Shown: positions 21,979 to 33,179, counted from the stretch's first letter. The stretch is 64,000 nucleotides of DNA from Guillardia theta CCMP2712 (GCF_000315625.1 NW_005434645.1:415530-479529), one strand, 5' to 3'. Translations and numbers: made by a program. The notes: generated by a model from the letters alone, not told the origin.

Positions 21979-22780
21979 CTATACGAGCCAATCATCATCG
22001 ACGATCACTGCCCTCCTCCTCCACCACCACCACAATCTCCTGCTGCTGCTGCTGCTGCTCCTCCTCCTCCTCCTCCTCCTCCTACGCTCACTCACCTTGC
22101 CAACGCGGTTCAGAGGCCAAAAGACATGCGTTACTCGCCCATGGATGAGAGCGAGGGGAACAGGACCGAGCTGTTTGCTGCCATGCCGATAAGAAAGATG
22201 CCAGGACAGAGCACAAGGGACTGTCAGGGGACAGGGAGGAAGAAGAGAAAAGAAAGGGGAGGGAAAGGGGGGGGGGGGGAGGACGGCTGACCTATCGATG
22301 CTGTTATCTTCGTTGTCGCCCTCGATCCAGCAGAAGCCTTGAGGGACCGGAACGATCCCCTGCGAGTCTGTCTTGACCTTGTCGCCCTCCAGCGCAATCT
22401 GCATCGGCACTCAGCACGCGCCATCACTGGCGACAGCGAGCAGCACCAGGCGCTTGACGATCCACGAGTTTGGCTTGTCCGGGCTCTTGAGGAGGCAGAC
22501 ATCTCCTCGTTTGTACCTTGCCATGCGGATGGTAAATTTGTCGAGGAGAACCCTGCGATCAAGGTCACAGCAGATACAGCAGGAGCACGCGCGATTTCAC
22601 CTGTCCCTTGTAGTCGATCCCTTGGGATTCAAGACCGGTTGCATGGACCCGCCTTCGATGCAAGCAGTGCTGACTTGACGTCAGAGATCGTCATGGAAGG
22701 AGTGCTCTGGACCTGACAACGCTGTCGTTTACGGTAATGGCTACTGGGATAGCGAAGAGGACGTGTTTGGCTGTTTGCAT
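21979..22780 (-). CDS. Mitochondrial inner-membrane peptidase, IMP2 type (S26 signal peptidase family)
   Basis: Exons 22780-22713, 22669-22601, 22552-22447, 22398-22292 and 22177-21979; 549 nt, 182 aa. The start is MQTAKHVLFAIPVAITVNDS (membrane segment), followed by CIEGGSMQPVLNP with the catalytic Ser of the S26 family, VLLDKFTIRMARYKRGDV, then the catalytic Lys region WIVKRLIALEGDKV split by an intron, CWIEGDNEDNSIDS and LGPVPLALIHGRVTHVFWP. This is the domain order of IMMP2L/Imp2, which trims presequences of inner-membrane and intermembrane-space proteins. Five of the junctions were placed from family alignment and all fit in phase. After RVGK at 22096 there is a GTGAGT donor; if unspliced, the protein ends in a repeat-encoded tail (about ten Arg, six Ser, RRL, four Trp). 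Confidence 0.88.
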
Positions 22781-23914
22781 CTAGATGGTAAAATCAATAC
22801 ACGTATAGATAGTTCATGAGATTCACCAGATTGCGAAAGTTTGTCATGGCGAGTACCCTCCAGTCGACCCGATTTGAATGATTCTCAAGCTTCAGCAAGA
22901 TCGTCTCTGCTCCACTCAAGGGCTTGGAGGGACTTCAATGGGTTCCCTCGAAAGTGACGCGCCTATCACACATGCTCTACTCTCAAGTCTGCATCCTCCT
23001 CGCTCTTTCTCTCTTTACCTCTCAAAAACTTCTTTATCCAGTCCTCTCCTCTCCCTTCCTCTCCCCTCCTCTCCCTTCCTCTCCTCTCCCTCCCTCTCTT
23101 CTTCCTCTATCGTTCCTTCTGCTTCGCTTGTTCACCTGTCGCTCCAGTACTAAGCCACTGCCATGCTTTGCTAAACCCACCCCCTACCCCCAGTTGAAGA
23201 ATTCCTACTAAATTCTCAGAAGTTTTGCTGAAATATGCTGAGCCATATTTAATTTGAAAAACTTATTTTCAAAGTCTGCCAATGAAAGTTAAAAAAATAG
23301 CTCAAACTGACCACCTAATATTTAGCCTAAATATTATTAGCTAAAGTCTTTATTTGAAATTGATCAAGCTGACTTGGAAACAACCTGAGGGTAGTTTCAG
23401 ATGAGAATTTGGGGGGTGGGGTGGGGGGTACCCAAAATAGATGGGCAGGAGCGGCATGGAGGTACGAGATGCAACGATGCGGATGATTGCGGCAATGGTG
23501 ACGATGGAGAGAAGGAAGATAGGATGAAACCACATAGCTTTGAATGTTATCATACTGATGGGATGATATGATCATGAATCTGATGATTCGACGTTGAAAA
23601 TCAAAAAGAGGAATGCAAGTAGAATGGTTTCCCGAGACAAGCGGAGGAGTGACTAGACGATAAATAATAACACAAGGATGATCAGTACAATATAAACATT
23701 GGGCAATTTTCAATTGTTATGATATGTGGAAGAATATGTACCGGATGAGGAGATGGCATTTCGAGACGAGGAAGGGAAAAATGCCTTTCAGTTCCAACAG
23801 TTACGAAAGGGTAGGACGAGCTAGAATAATAGGATCAGGGTCAGCATGAGGAGAGCTCGACCTCTCATTCAAAAACATTTCCCATGCTGACAAGCTGGAC
23901 AGGTGGAAGCTCCC
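22781..23914. other. Intergenic; CT-rich and AT-rich stretches
   Basis: About 1.1 kb. 22990-23110 is a CT-rich tract (TCTCCTCTCCCTTCC-like); 23160-23200 and 23400-23440 hold G/C-run text (CCCCCTACCCCC; GGGGGGTGGGGTGGGGGGT). 23215-23350 is AT-rich with small palindromes. Minus-strand open frame 23327-23713 shows no protein-like pattern. Contains the promoter region of the repeat-protein gene. Confidence 0.5.
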
Positions 23915-26743
23915 ATGCTGCTCAGCTACCAGCGAGGGGAAGTGTTTGTTAGGGCTTCAGAGTCTTCCTCGGCTGGATCATCCCGTGCGAAGACTCTTGG
24001 CTATGTCCTGCTCTCTTGCACAGCTCTGTTCGCCCTGGCGCTCCTCATCGGGAGCACTGGCCCGAGACGATCCGAGCTGGGGATGATCGGAGGTGAAGGA
24101 GGCAGGAGGCTAGTTCTGCGACCACTGATGCCCCTGAAGACATTAGCACCATCGGCGAGATCCATGCCGCGTACATCCATGGCAGCATCCCGACGGCAGC
24201 GCAGGAGGCGGACGACATCATGGACCTTCCCTTCCCTGATGCTGTGAGCTGCGATGAGGAGATGTGGAGACCCTCGCGCTGAGCTTTTGGCAGAGGAACG
24301 GATCCGACGCCAAGGAGTGGATGCCCAGCGCGTACATCAGAGGTAGTTCGGATGAGGGAGCAGGTGGAAGGGCTGAGGCAAGATGCAGGGTCGATCGACA
24401 CGTCAGCTCAAGAGGCTCAGGATATCACTGGGGTGGCGAAGGACCCGAGGAAGGAGTTCTTGTATCAGACCAAGGCGAAGACGAGCAAGCTGGGGATGAT
24501 TGGAGGTGATTCTTGTCGAGCAGCTTGCAGCTTGCTGACAAGAGCTCCTAAGATATCCACACCATCAACTCAATCCATGCCGCCTACATTCATGGCAGCG
24601 TCCCCACGGCCGCTCAAGAGTCTGATGAGATCACTACTTTCGCCTTCCCGGATGAGGTGACGGAGGTGTGAGGAGTTGCAAGCCATCTGAAACTGCAGCG
24701 GCAGAGGAATGGATCGGACTCAAAGACCCTCATGCCCAGCGCTTACGTCAGAGGTTCGTCGAGCCGTCGCCTTGTTGACGACCTGAGATCAAGCTCTCCA
24801 GGTTCCATCGATACTTCCTCTCAGGAAGCCTCGGACATCACTGGCGTTGCCAAGGACCCAGTGAAGCGAAGGGTATGTACACAAGCCGATGATGGTTGCC
24901 TGCTGACGTCTAGCCGCAGCTCCAGGCGAAGCAGAGCCGACTTGAGAGCCATTACAACCCCCAGCTGAAGGCAAGGAAGTCCCAGCTAGGAATGATTGGA
25001 GGTAGGGCGTTTCCGGTTCCCGTTGTCAAGTAGTCTGAGACGGACGTGCGTTGCAGACATCAGCACCATCAACGACATTCACGCCGCATACATCCATGGC
25101 AGCGTCCCGACGGCAGTGCAGGAGTCGGACGACATCATGAACATGCCGTACCCCGATGAGGTTCTTGCATGGCCGCGACTGTTGGCGGCGACTGACGAGG
25201 GGTGGTAGAGGAACGGCTCTGACTCCAAGGACCTTATGCCCAGCGCCTACTTACGAGGTGAAACGACTAGGAGGGGGGAAACGAGGCTGACCGGGCTGTT
25301 TTAGGATCGATCGACACCTCCTCTCAAGAAGCGTCGGACATCACTGGAGTAGCCAAGGATCCAGTGAGGGAGAGACTGCAGCAACCAAGCAAGGCTGGTG
25401 CGCAGCTCAAGACATCGTCAGGTTGTTGTTGAGATGAGAGGAGGCTTCTTGGTGTAGCGAGATCTGGAGCTGAAGGAGAATGGAAGGCTTGTTGAGAGAA
25501 GGAGGGCGAGGAGTTGCCAGCAGGGGAGGAAGCCAGGAGAGAGAGAGTTGGACAGAGAGGAGGGGAAGAGGAAGAACTCTAATTCCTTGCTTCAGCTGAC
25601 TCCTACAAGGATCGTGCACGAGCACGGCTACAGCAGCGAGCTCGCTTGACCAAGCTCGGGATGACTGGAGGTGAGAGATAGTGAGGGTCAGGGACGGAGG
25701 GAGGGAGGGAGGGAGGGAGGGAGGGAGGAGGAGTTGGTGACGGGGTTGAATCGGCAGATATCAGTACGTTGAAAGACATTCATGCTGCCTACATCCATGG
25801 CAGCATCCCGACGGCCGCGCAGGAGTCTGACGAGATCACCAACTTCGCCTTCCCCGACGAGGTGAGAATGCGAGTCATCCGCTGATGCTGATCCTGACGT
25901 TGCTGCTGCTGCTGCTGCTGATGTAAATGTTGCTGATGCTGTGCGCAGCGAGATGGGTCGGACTCGAAGGATCTGATGCCGAGCGCCTACATCCGAGGTG
26001 AGTGAAGAAGCTCTTTCTCCTTCCCTCCCCCTTGCTCTCGCTCTCGCTCTCGTTCTTGCTGTTCCTTACATTCCCCCTCCTCTCTCAACACATGCACGCA
26101 CACTTTCTCTTATTCCTGTCCATCCTCTTTGTCCCTCCTCTCTCCCCTTACGACCAGCGGCAGGATCGATCGATACCTCTGCTCAGGAGGCCACAGACAT
26201 CACGGGGGTGGCGAAGGATCCGGTGAAGCGGATGGTGAGAAGACCATGAGGGGAGGGTGGGGAAGAGGAAGAGGAGGAGAAGACGAAGAAAGGAGGTTGT
26301 AGAGAGGGGTAGTGGCAGGGATGAGATGGAGAGTGAGAAAGGAAGGAGATGGCGAATAAAAAGCAAGGAGGAGGAGAGGAGGTGGGGGAGGATGGGTAGC
26401 AGTTGACGATGGAGCAGCTTCAGGGCCGCAAGGAGCTGTTGATGCAGAAGCCAAGACAGCAGAGGGCGACCCTGGTAAACCATCATCCCCCGCCTCCTCT
26501 CCTCCAACTCTCTCCCTCCCCCCTTCCCTCTCTCATCGTACCGTCCCATCCTCCTTGTCTCGTCTTCCGCCTCCTCCTAGTCCCTCATAACTAACTTGGC
26601 TGGGGCAGACAAAGAGGATCGAAGATCTGGAGGGTGTTAACGAGAGACTCAAGCAGAAAGTTCTCGCGCTGCAGAAGGTCTGCCAACTAGACGATATGAT
26701 GAGGAGCTGACACTTGCAGCAGCAGAACGTCAAGAAGCCCTAA
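23915..26743 (+). CDS. Membrane-anchored protein with four exon-encoded tandem repeats of unknown type
   Basis: Eighteen exons: 23915-24092, 24140-24243, 24294-24342, 24389-24505, 24553-24656, 24705-24753, 24802-24872, 24920-25001, 25057-25160, 25209-25257, 25305-25421, 25596-25670, 25758-25861, 25949-25997, 26164-26234, 26403-26474, 26609-26677, 26720-26743; 1488 nt, 495 aa. Residues 28-46 form one hydrophobic segment (TLGYVLLSCTALFALALLIG); the short N-terminus suggests a type II or signal-anchored protein. Then come four repeats, each made of a 104-nt exon (DISTI..IHAAYIHGS, then PTAAQESDEI and FPDE), a 49-nt exon (RNGSDSKDLMPSAYIRG) and one or two exons (SIDTSAQEASDITGVAKDP, then a basic helix and LGMIG). 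The end is a basic coiled coil (KRIEDLEGVNERLKQKVLAL). I recognise no known family. Each repeat is itself pseudo-twofold (AAYIHGSIPTAAQESDEI against SAYIRGSIDTSAQEASDI). No catalytic motif is evident; a structural or ligand-binding role is a guess. Confidence 0.85.
24140..24505 (+). repeat. Repeat unit 1 of the membrane repeat protein
   Basis: Exons of 104, 49 and 117 nt. Reads DISTIGEIHAAYIHGS ... FPDA, RNGSDAKEWMPSAYIRG, SIDTSAQEAQDITGVAKDP, ending SKLGMIG. Confidence 0.85.
24553..25001 (+). repeat. Repeat unit 2 of the membrane repeat protein
   Basis: Exons of 104, 49, 71 and 82 nt. Reads DIHTINSIHAAYIHGS ... FPDE, RNGSDSKTLMPSAYVRG, SIDTSSQEASDITGVAKDP, then a basic helix ending SQLGMIG. 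Confidence 0.85.
25057..25670 (+). repeat. Repeat unit 3 of the membrane repeat protein
   Basis: Exons of 104, 49, 117 and 75 nt. Reads DISTINDIHAAYIHGS ... YPDE, RNGSDSKDLMPSAYLRG, SIDTSSQEASDITGVAKDP, then a basic helix ending TKLGMTG. Its 174-nt intron (25422-25595) is purine-rich. Confidence 0.85.
25758..26234 (+). repeat. Repeat unit 4 of the membrane repeat protein
   Basis: Exons of 104, 49 and 71 nt. Reads DISTLKDIHAAYIHGS ... FPDE, RDGSDSKDLMPSAYIRG, SIDTSAQEATDITGVAKDP, then runs into the C-terminal coiled coil. Preceded by an intron with a (GGGA)n tract (about 25696-25731). Confidence 0.85.
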
Positions 26744-27000
26744 ACGGCTCCCTCGTTCTCCTTCCCTCTACCTTTCCCCTTCCCTCTCCTTCCACTAGAC
26801 CGTGATGGTCGACGTGCTTAAGTTACAGTTACCGTTTTCACGTTGTGTTTTGCTAACAACTCTGCATCATATTCATTGAAGAAGCTTCTGTTTGTATCTT
26901 GTCGCTGTCCTCCTCCTCTCCAGCGCCTCTTCCGTCTCTCATCATATCAGGTCCGTCTTTCCCAAGTTCCAACATCCGACTGCCTCCCACCTGCTCCCCG

Positions 27001-27876
27001 TCAGCTCACGAGCAAGGCGAGTTGTGCTACTGACGATTCTCCTCCCGACGGCCTCATCCACTCCTCGTTGACCTGCGGGAGAACATCGTCGAAGCTGACA
27101 AGCATGAGGAAACAGAAAGGAGCAGACGAAGCAACGAAGGCGGAGCAGGGATCGAGAGGAAAGGAGGGGAGGGGAGGGGATGAGATGGGATGTGGGAGAG
27201 AAATGAGGAGCAGGGAAATGGGAAAGGAGAACCAGAGGTGGGGAAGATGTGCAGCACCTTGTGTGCGTTGCAAGCGTCAAGGTCGAGGAAGCTTTCACAA
27301 GACGAACTTCTGCCTCCTCCTTCCTCTTGGCCATCAAGACGAGAACTTTCCCTGGTACCGTCCATGATCAAATATCCTCCTCCTCCTTCTCCTCCTCCTT
27401 CTCCTCCTCCTGCCTTGGCCCTCTTGCACTCCAATCCCCTTCCCTGCCTCACCTGAGTTTGGTTTCGGTCGTTTCCTCAAAGTCGCTGGTGTTGAATCGA
27501 GTCTCACGTCACCCCCTCCTTTCCCCCGCAGCCTCCCATGCGCCTCCGAGCTCTCAAGTTTGCAAAGCTCCATCCAGCCCTCCTCCCTTTCATCCCTCTG
27601 CTTTTTCTCCTCCTCCTCCTCCTCCTCCTCCGACCTGGCACCTCGTGAAGTTCGCTTCCGCTCCTCCTCCGACTCCAAGTTGCAGTCGAGCGCATGCAGG
27701 AGGTCGTAGGTGCTCTTCTCTCCTCGTGGCGCTTCCTCGCTTCCCCTGGAGCACACCGGCTGCCAGCAGCTCTCTGCTGCTCCCCCACTCTTCCTCTGCA
27801 TGCTCGTCTTGTAGATGTTCGTCCACTTGATAGGAGCTCCTCGCCTGTGCCACATCGCCTCCCTACCTTCACACCT

Positions 27877-27910
<34 letters not shown>

Positions 27911-28187
27911 CCCCCAGCCCCTGCTCCTGCTCCTGCTCCTGCTCCCACTGGGGCCACCTCTCGTACCATTGATGCTTCTTCTTTCTGCTTCTTGTTAACT
28001 CTGAAGGAGTCCAGACCGGAAGGTTTCCTCGACCTCGCACTTGTTGCTGATGCTGATGCTGATGCTGATGCTGATGCTGATGCTGATGCTGATGCTGATG
28101 CTGATGCTGATGCTGATGCTGATGATGTTGCTGAGGTTACATGTCCTCTATGCGGGGCACACGTAGTGGTGGGGATTGGCTCTTCAC

Positions 28188-28228
<41 letters not shown>

Positions 28229-28326
28229 GCCGCCCCTCTTTGTTTCTCCTGCTCTTCCTGCGCCTCCTCCTCATCGTCGGAGGAGGAGATCAAGTCGAAG
28301 GAAGGAAGTGCAGCTCGTTTGATCAT
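27001..28326 (-). CDS. Hypothetical low-complexity protein (poly-Q, Ser-Ala, Gly-Ala tracts)
   Basis: Exons 28326-27453, 27351-27258 and 27094-27001; 1062 nt, 353 aa, phases fit. N-terminus MIKRAALPSFDLISSSDDEEE, then about 13 Gln, then a Ser-Ala run of about 16 dipeptides, then a Gly-Ala run. A non-repetitive core follows (APIKWTNIYKTSMQRKSGG; STYDLLHALDCNLESEEERK), then acidic and basic blocks. Exon 2 adds VLVLMAKRKEEAEVRLVK, exon 3 FDDVLPQVNEEWMRPSGG. The long tracts are made by microsatellites (CTG, CTGATG, GCTCCT when read on the + strand). No family recognised. The acidic, Lys/Arg-rich composition suggests a nuclear protein; this is only a guess. The gene is convergent with the repeat-protein gene, 257 bp apart. 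Confidence 0.6.
28045..28126. repeat. (CTGATG)n coding hexanucleotide repeat
   Basis: About 13 uninterrupted hexamers; read on the minus strand they encode the Ser-Ala dipeptide run of the hypothetical protein. Confidence 0.95.
28189..28228. repeat. (CTG)n coding trinucleotide repeat
   Basis: About 13 CTG triplets, read on the minus strand as CAG, giving a poly-Gln tract. This class of repeat is prone to length change. Confidence 0.95.
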
Positions 28327-28400
28327 TCAATCTTGAGGCCTTGCTGCAGTCATACAGAAATCCCTGTGCATAGCATGTGAGATCGTTACGATGGAAAGAG

Positions 28401-28441
<41 letters not shown>

Positions 28442-29156
28442 GGAGGAGGAGGAGCACCCCCTACAAGGAAGGATCTTTGCAACGGGTCTCCAACAGGGAG
28501 GAAAGTGTGAGAGGATAGCGCATCAGAGGAGCAGAGGTCGGGAGGCCCCCCTCCCCCCCCCCCGCCAATTTCAACCCTTTCCGAATCCTTGAAATGCCCC
28601 GCCTCCTCCCCCACCATTTCACTCCCCGCCTACCCCGCCCACCTCCATTCCTCCCCGCCGCCGTCCCCCCTCCCTCCTCCTCCTTTCATGGCTGAGAAGG
28701 GAGACAGAGGAAATGCGTGCAGCAGGTCGTCGTTGCCTCTCGCAGCTTCACGCATCCTACTCAGTCCCTCATTCCATGTGCGACCAAACTCAGATGGCAA
28801 GGGATAACAAGTTTATTTGGCAAGCGTGCATAAGAATCAGAACGTTGACGGCGTTTTCCTTTATGTGAAATGCTGCTTTCATCCCTTCATGTGATGTTCT
28901 TGCATGATTTCATCTTCATACCTGCTGGTATAATCTCTCCACATGATATACGGATGTTTCCTCATAAAAAGATTTGCTGATATATTCCAATCAACCGGTT
29001 CCGAGTGAGTTGTGTTAGTAAACAGAATAAGAAGTTGCATGCTAGCGATTGAGATCCAAGTCGAATCCTCCTAGCATGGCCGACAAAGGGTACAAGGGTC
29101 CATCACAATAGCCAATGAACCAGATTGAGCTGAAAGCTCTCACAATAGGCGTTGTT
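28327..29156. other. Intergenic; (GGA)n tract, otherwise featureless
   Basis: 28398-28455 is a GGA/GGAAGA purine microsatellite, 28545-28561 a C-run, and 28600-28690 C-rich. 28800-29156 is AT-richer with no coding signal; it is likely the 3' flank of the leftward Cys-rich gene. Confidence 0.5.
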
Positions 29157-30497
29157 TTAGTTCTGTGATGTAGTTTGACATGGTCCGGGCCAGCGTTTGA
29201 TCTCTCCTCTGGTCTTGACGATTTTCTGCTCGATCAGCTTGTCCAGAGAGTCTTCTCTTCGCTGCCGTGCTGACTGACTACAAGGCTTCTTGCCACGCTT
29301 GTAATTGGAGTAGCAGGTGTTGCACAGCCGGTACTCCAGACAGCTGCTGACTCCTCCATCGCCATCGGCAGCCAGTTGCAGCTTGACATTCTGCCAGGCC
29401 TTGTTCTTGGGCCCGTTCTTTTCCCAGCGGCAGAACCCGCTCCCGCACGAGCTGACCCCCAGCAAGTCACCACGAACCTTCAACCCCACGGCCTCGTGAC
29501 TCACCTGCAGGCGGGCAACATGACTTGCTCCATCCTGTCACAATGAGGGCAGTGCAGCGAGACAGACCAGCTGATTTTGTTGGCATCGTAGGAGTCGGTA
29601 ACTACGCAGAGCTCGACGGCGCATCCAAGGGCGCGAGCGAGGCAGGTAAAGAGGAGCTCGTCCGACCTCACTCCGAGCCAACGCATCCTTTCCAACTTGC
29701 GATGAGCGGGGGGATGATAGATGAGCATGCCGAGCATCTGCAAGGACGAACACGTCATGGCTCTCTCGGCGTGATGAGGAAGAGGAGCGTTAGCGCAAGA
29801 GGCATGCAGGAGGGGGACGAGGGGACGAGGGGCAGGGGACGGGTTGAGATCTCACCGCAGGCCCTAAATTCCTGATGCCATCCTCCTGCTCCAGTGCAGG
29901 CATCTCCTCTTTCAGCCAGGACAAGATACTCAGCTTAACACCCTCTTTGGTCAGTGTAGCAAGGACATGCTCCATTCTGGCCTCGTAACAAACCTTCCCG
30001 CACTTAATAGAATGTCTGATGATCCAACGAACAATCGCTGGGTCTGGACAGGACTGGAACTTTGCGATTGCCTGAGGCATTGGGAGCTGGCAAGGAGAGC
30101 TCCCAACAGGAGGCTGGATGTTGGGAAGGACAGGATCTTGCTCTTGCTCAACCGTCTGACTTGTTTGTTGTCCTTCGAACTCTCGTTCTAGATGCCTGCA
30201 AGGGTTCTTACCCGACCGAGCCGCCTTGTCTTGTTTGAAGTGCTCGCAGGTCCGCTTGCGGTGAGCCTGCATGTTGCCCGGGTGTATGTTCTCCTTGGGG
30301 CACGTCGGCGGGGTCTCTGAGAGGAAACGGGTCGAGCTTTGTGGAGACATCAGACCTTGGTCATCCTGATCTATGCAAGCATCTTTGTCGTCGTCGGGTC
30401 GTGAAGCAGTCTTATGTAAGAAACATTGATCAAATTCACATCTGCACTCTCCGAAAACAAGAAAGCAGAGTTCGGGTATCACACAATCCTCCTGCAT
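29157..30497 (-). CDS. Hypothetical Cys-rich protein
   Basis: Exons 30497-29856, 29737-29505 and 29451-29157; 1170 nt, 389 aa. Start MQEDCVIPELCFLVFGECRC. Residues 50-100 include TPPTCPKENIHPG and HRKRTCEHFKQDK, a possible zinc site. Middle: CPDPAIVRWIIRHSIKCGK, then LTKEGVKLSILSWLKEEMPA. Exon 2: RMRWLGVRSDELLFTCLARA, then SLHCPHCDRMEQVMLPAC. Exon 3: CGSGFCRWEKNGPKNKAWQN and CLEYRLCNTCYSNYKRGKKP. The paired Cys (CPHC, CxxC) suggest one or more zinc-binding modules. I recognise no family. An alternative upstream start exists in a GTG frame, but ATG 30497 just after a splice-like CAG is preferred; it may therefore be an internal exon with more 5' exons. Confidence 0.6.
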
Positions 30498-31130
30498 CCT
30501 GAAGAAAACGATTCGGTCAGACCGCACAACACCACCCTACGTTTTATAACCAGCTTTTGCAATCGTGATAATATCCTCTGTGTACCCCAAACTCAAAGAT
30601 GCTGATTAACGTCTACCCGCCATGGATGAAACCTGACTTGCCCTCCTCTGACCTGTTTCCTGTCCTCTTGTCGTTCTCTTCCTCTATCCCTCTCTCCATC
30701 TGCCATCGCTCCTTCCCTCTTCCTCCCCCGCTCCCTCCGCTGCTCGCGTCCACCTTCCGAAGCTTGAGGCGCCTCTTTGCCCCACCACTACCACCCCTAC
30801 CTCCTCCACATGGGCATCTCTACCCTATCCTGCAAACCACCCTACCCCTGATTATGCCTGTAAATCACCCCATTGGTTGAGTCCACCCTGGTATTCCTGC
30901 ATGACCCTCAAGGGGGTCCAGTCGAATGGAAATTTGAAAGACAGGGTGGTCATGTACATTTTGTTGGAAGTAGGCAGCATTGGGGGTAGGGGTGCAAATT
31001 GTGCGCGTTTTTCCACCCCTCCGCTACACTACATAGCCAATACCAGGGGTAGGGTAGTGGGCGGCTTCCGAAGCTCCATGGGTGGGTCCAAGGAATGTGC
31101 GGCCATTCGTGATCAACTTCGGCAACTTCT
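30498..31130. other. Intergenic, G-run rich
   Basis: Contains CT-rich text (30640-30800) and GGGGGTAGGGGT and GGGGTAGGGTAGTGGG motifs (30982-31060). No gene seen. Confidence 0.45.
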
Positions 31131-31480
31131 TCGGTTGAGGCGAGCTCGCCCGGGCTCCGTGGCAGGCGCTCCGACCGTACTACGGCCGGCCCGGCGGTCC
31201 GTCACGGTCACCGTGTCACGGTGACGGATCGGACCGCCGCGCCGCCACGGCACTGAGCCTCGGAGACTAACGGCAGAGCTTCGGAGTCACTCCCGGCCCG
31301 CCGGCCGGTCCTCACTGCCGAGTTCCGAACTTGAACTGAGTCACCGAGTCTCTTCATCCAGTGACCGCCGGGGACCGTACGAGTCTCGGAGTGGCTTTCG
31401 AGTCCTCCTCAGGGCCTCCTCTGGGCCCGGCCGCTAAGAAGTTCCCCGTCGACCTTCCGAGTTCTTACTAAGTTCGCAAA
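31131..31480. repeat. GC-rich, palindrome-rich island
   Basis: Same sequence style as 6200-6740. It contains a perfect inverted repeat with 9-bp arms (GTCACCGTG-T-CACGGTGAC, 31207-31225), nested in a larger imperfect CGGTCCG...CGGACCG palindrome. Non-coding in all frames by eye. Confidence 0.5.
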
Positions 31481-33179
31481 AGAAGCCGCTGGGATGATCC
31501 AACAGGCCCGGAAAGGAGCAACTTGTGCCGCAGTGTGCCACCGGCGGGTCAGCAACTTCACAAGGGCTCAGCACCTCAAAGTTTCATCAGAATAAACCCG
31601 GCTTGCAACAACTTGGCATCGATGATCAATCCGACATCAAGTGATGGCGACGGCCGGCTTTCAAGTTTGCCAGCGGCTCCCCAATCCCAATATGGAGCGT
31701 CGCATGCGTGTCAACTTGCCGTTCAAGTTGCCACTCCGCTGCGACCCCCTCGGACACGCGGGGTCAAGTTGACCCATGGCAAATTTTCAGAACGGAGGGT
31801 CTGTGAAGGGCCGCTACCCCAGAACTTCGCAAATATTTGAAGTTGTTTCCAGTCCATCGGAGGACTTCAACTCTCCGAACTTCACGAACACAACCCCCAC
31901 CCTGTTCAAGTTGGGACGACGGCTGAGAGCCCTGGAAAGAAGGGCTCAGCGGCTGACATCTGCAGCGGCTGAGCGCTGGTACGAATGATTGGCTGTGACA
32001 ACTCTACCGATTGGTTTGTTCTCTCCTTATTACATTTGCATGTCACGACTGTAGATACGACGTTGATTGTGTTGCATCTCGAAACGATATCACTACACTG
32101 TTAATTGTGTTCCATCTGGCTCAAAGTGGCGTAGACGTTTTGCAACCCGTTAGCCTTCGGGGTGTGAGATACTGCAGATTAAATGAAGCATGTTTACTAC
32201 GAACTAGAATCATTCTGATTTACTCACTCGTTTGAACTTGAAGGGCTTACAAAACTCGGGCTTCAAGAGAGGATGAGATTTCCGTCGGGGAGAGTCGTTG
32301 CACAAACAGTCATCGATGTATTTGGGAGAGGTACATTCCTCCTTCTCAGGGCAAGTTTCAAAATCATCATTCGTGATCAAGAAATTGACGACTTCATAAA
32401 TAGCACTCCAGACAAGCTGCAACAGCACGACTATGAAAGGAGATTTCGTGAAGGCATGTTTGGGATAGTTCGTTGGTCGTAGACTGTCAGCAGGCTGATG
32501 TTTGCTAGCGTTTTCAGGGTGTCTGCTCTCTGACCACTTGCAATGCTGGTGCGTGATATATCTCGGAAGGTCTTGATGGGAAGCCTCGTGGGACGTCCGC
32601 GCTGAAGTGTATGGCCCATGTTGTACATCCAATTGACTGGCTCGGGTGCCTGCTGGCATCGAATTCCACCGGCGCGTGAAGCAGGTAAGAAATGAGTGCT
32701 GGCAATGGCAAATATGACAAGATCTGTATAGAAGAGAAGAGGTGAGGCCCAGGGTTTGAATCCGAAGCAGAGGCTTGCTGGAGAACGAGAGCTCGAGAAC
32801 ACTGGGAATGATTAGAATGAAATGCCGAGCAAGCCACGAGCTGGCGCACTGAGTAGGGGAGGTAATCTTGAAAGAACAAACAACTAGCAAAGAAAACGAA
32901 GATGCAGCAGATAGGAGGGATAGAGCTGGATGGCGGCAACGACCGTAAGGGGAGAGAGGGAGGCCTTCGGGTTGTCGTGTACAGCTCCAACTCCTTGCAA
33001 CTTGGCGCTGCAGTAAAGATGTTTGCCTGTCAGCACATGTTTGTTTTTATGATTTGAATGATTCCAAAATGATGAAAGTTGACAGAGTGAGTCCCGATCA
33101 CCCCTCCTTTGCACCCTCTCAATCAGAAACGGTACCCCAGGGGTAGGTGGTCAGACTGAAGCCCCAGAGAGTCAAGTGG
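31481..33179. other. No convincing gene
   Basis: About 1.7 kb. A minus-strand open frame of 226 codons (32890-32210) has a hydrophobic stretch (FIVVLLQLVWSAIYEVVNFL) followed by a Cys-containing polar tail. It could be a small membrane protein, but there is no homology I recognise and its 5' part looks random. 33110-33150 has GGGGTAGG-type G-runs. Confidence 0.35.

Noticed and set aside
32210-32890. 226-codon leftward open frame as a gene
   Set aside because: Only a hydrophobic stretch argues for it; no splice-consistent start, no recognised motif, and the N-terminal part reads like random sequence.
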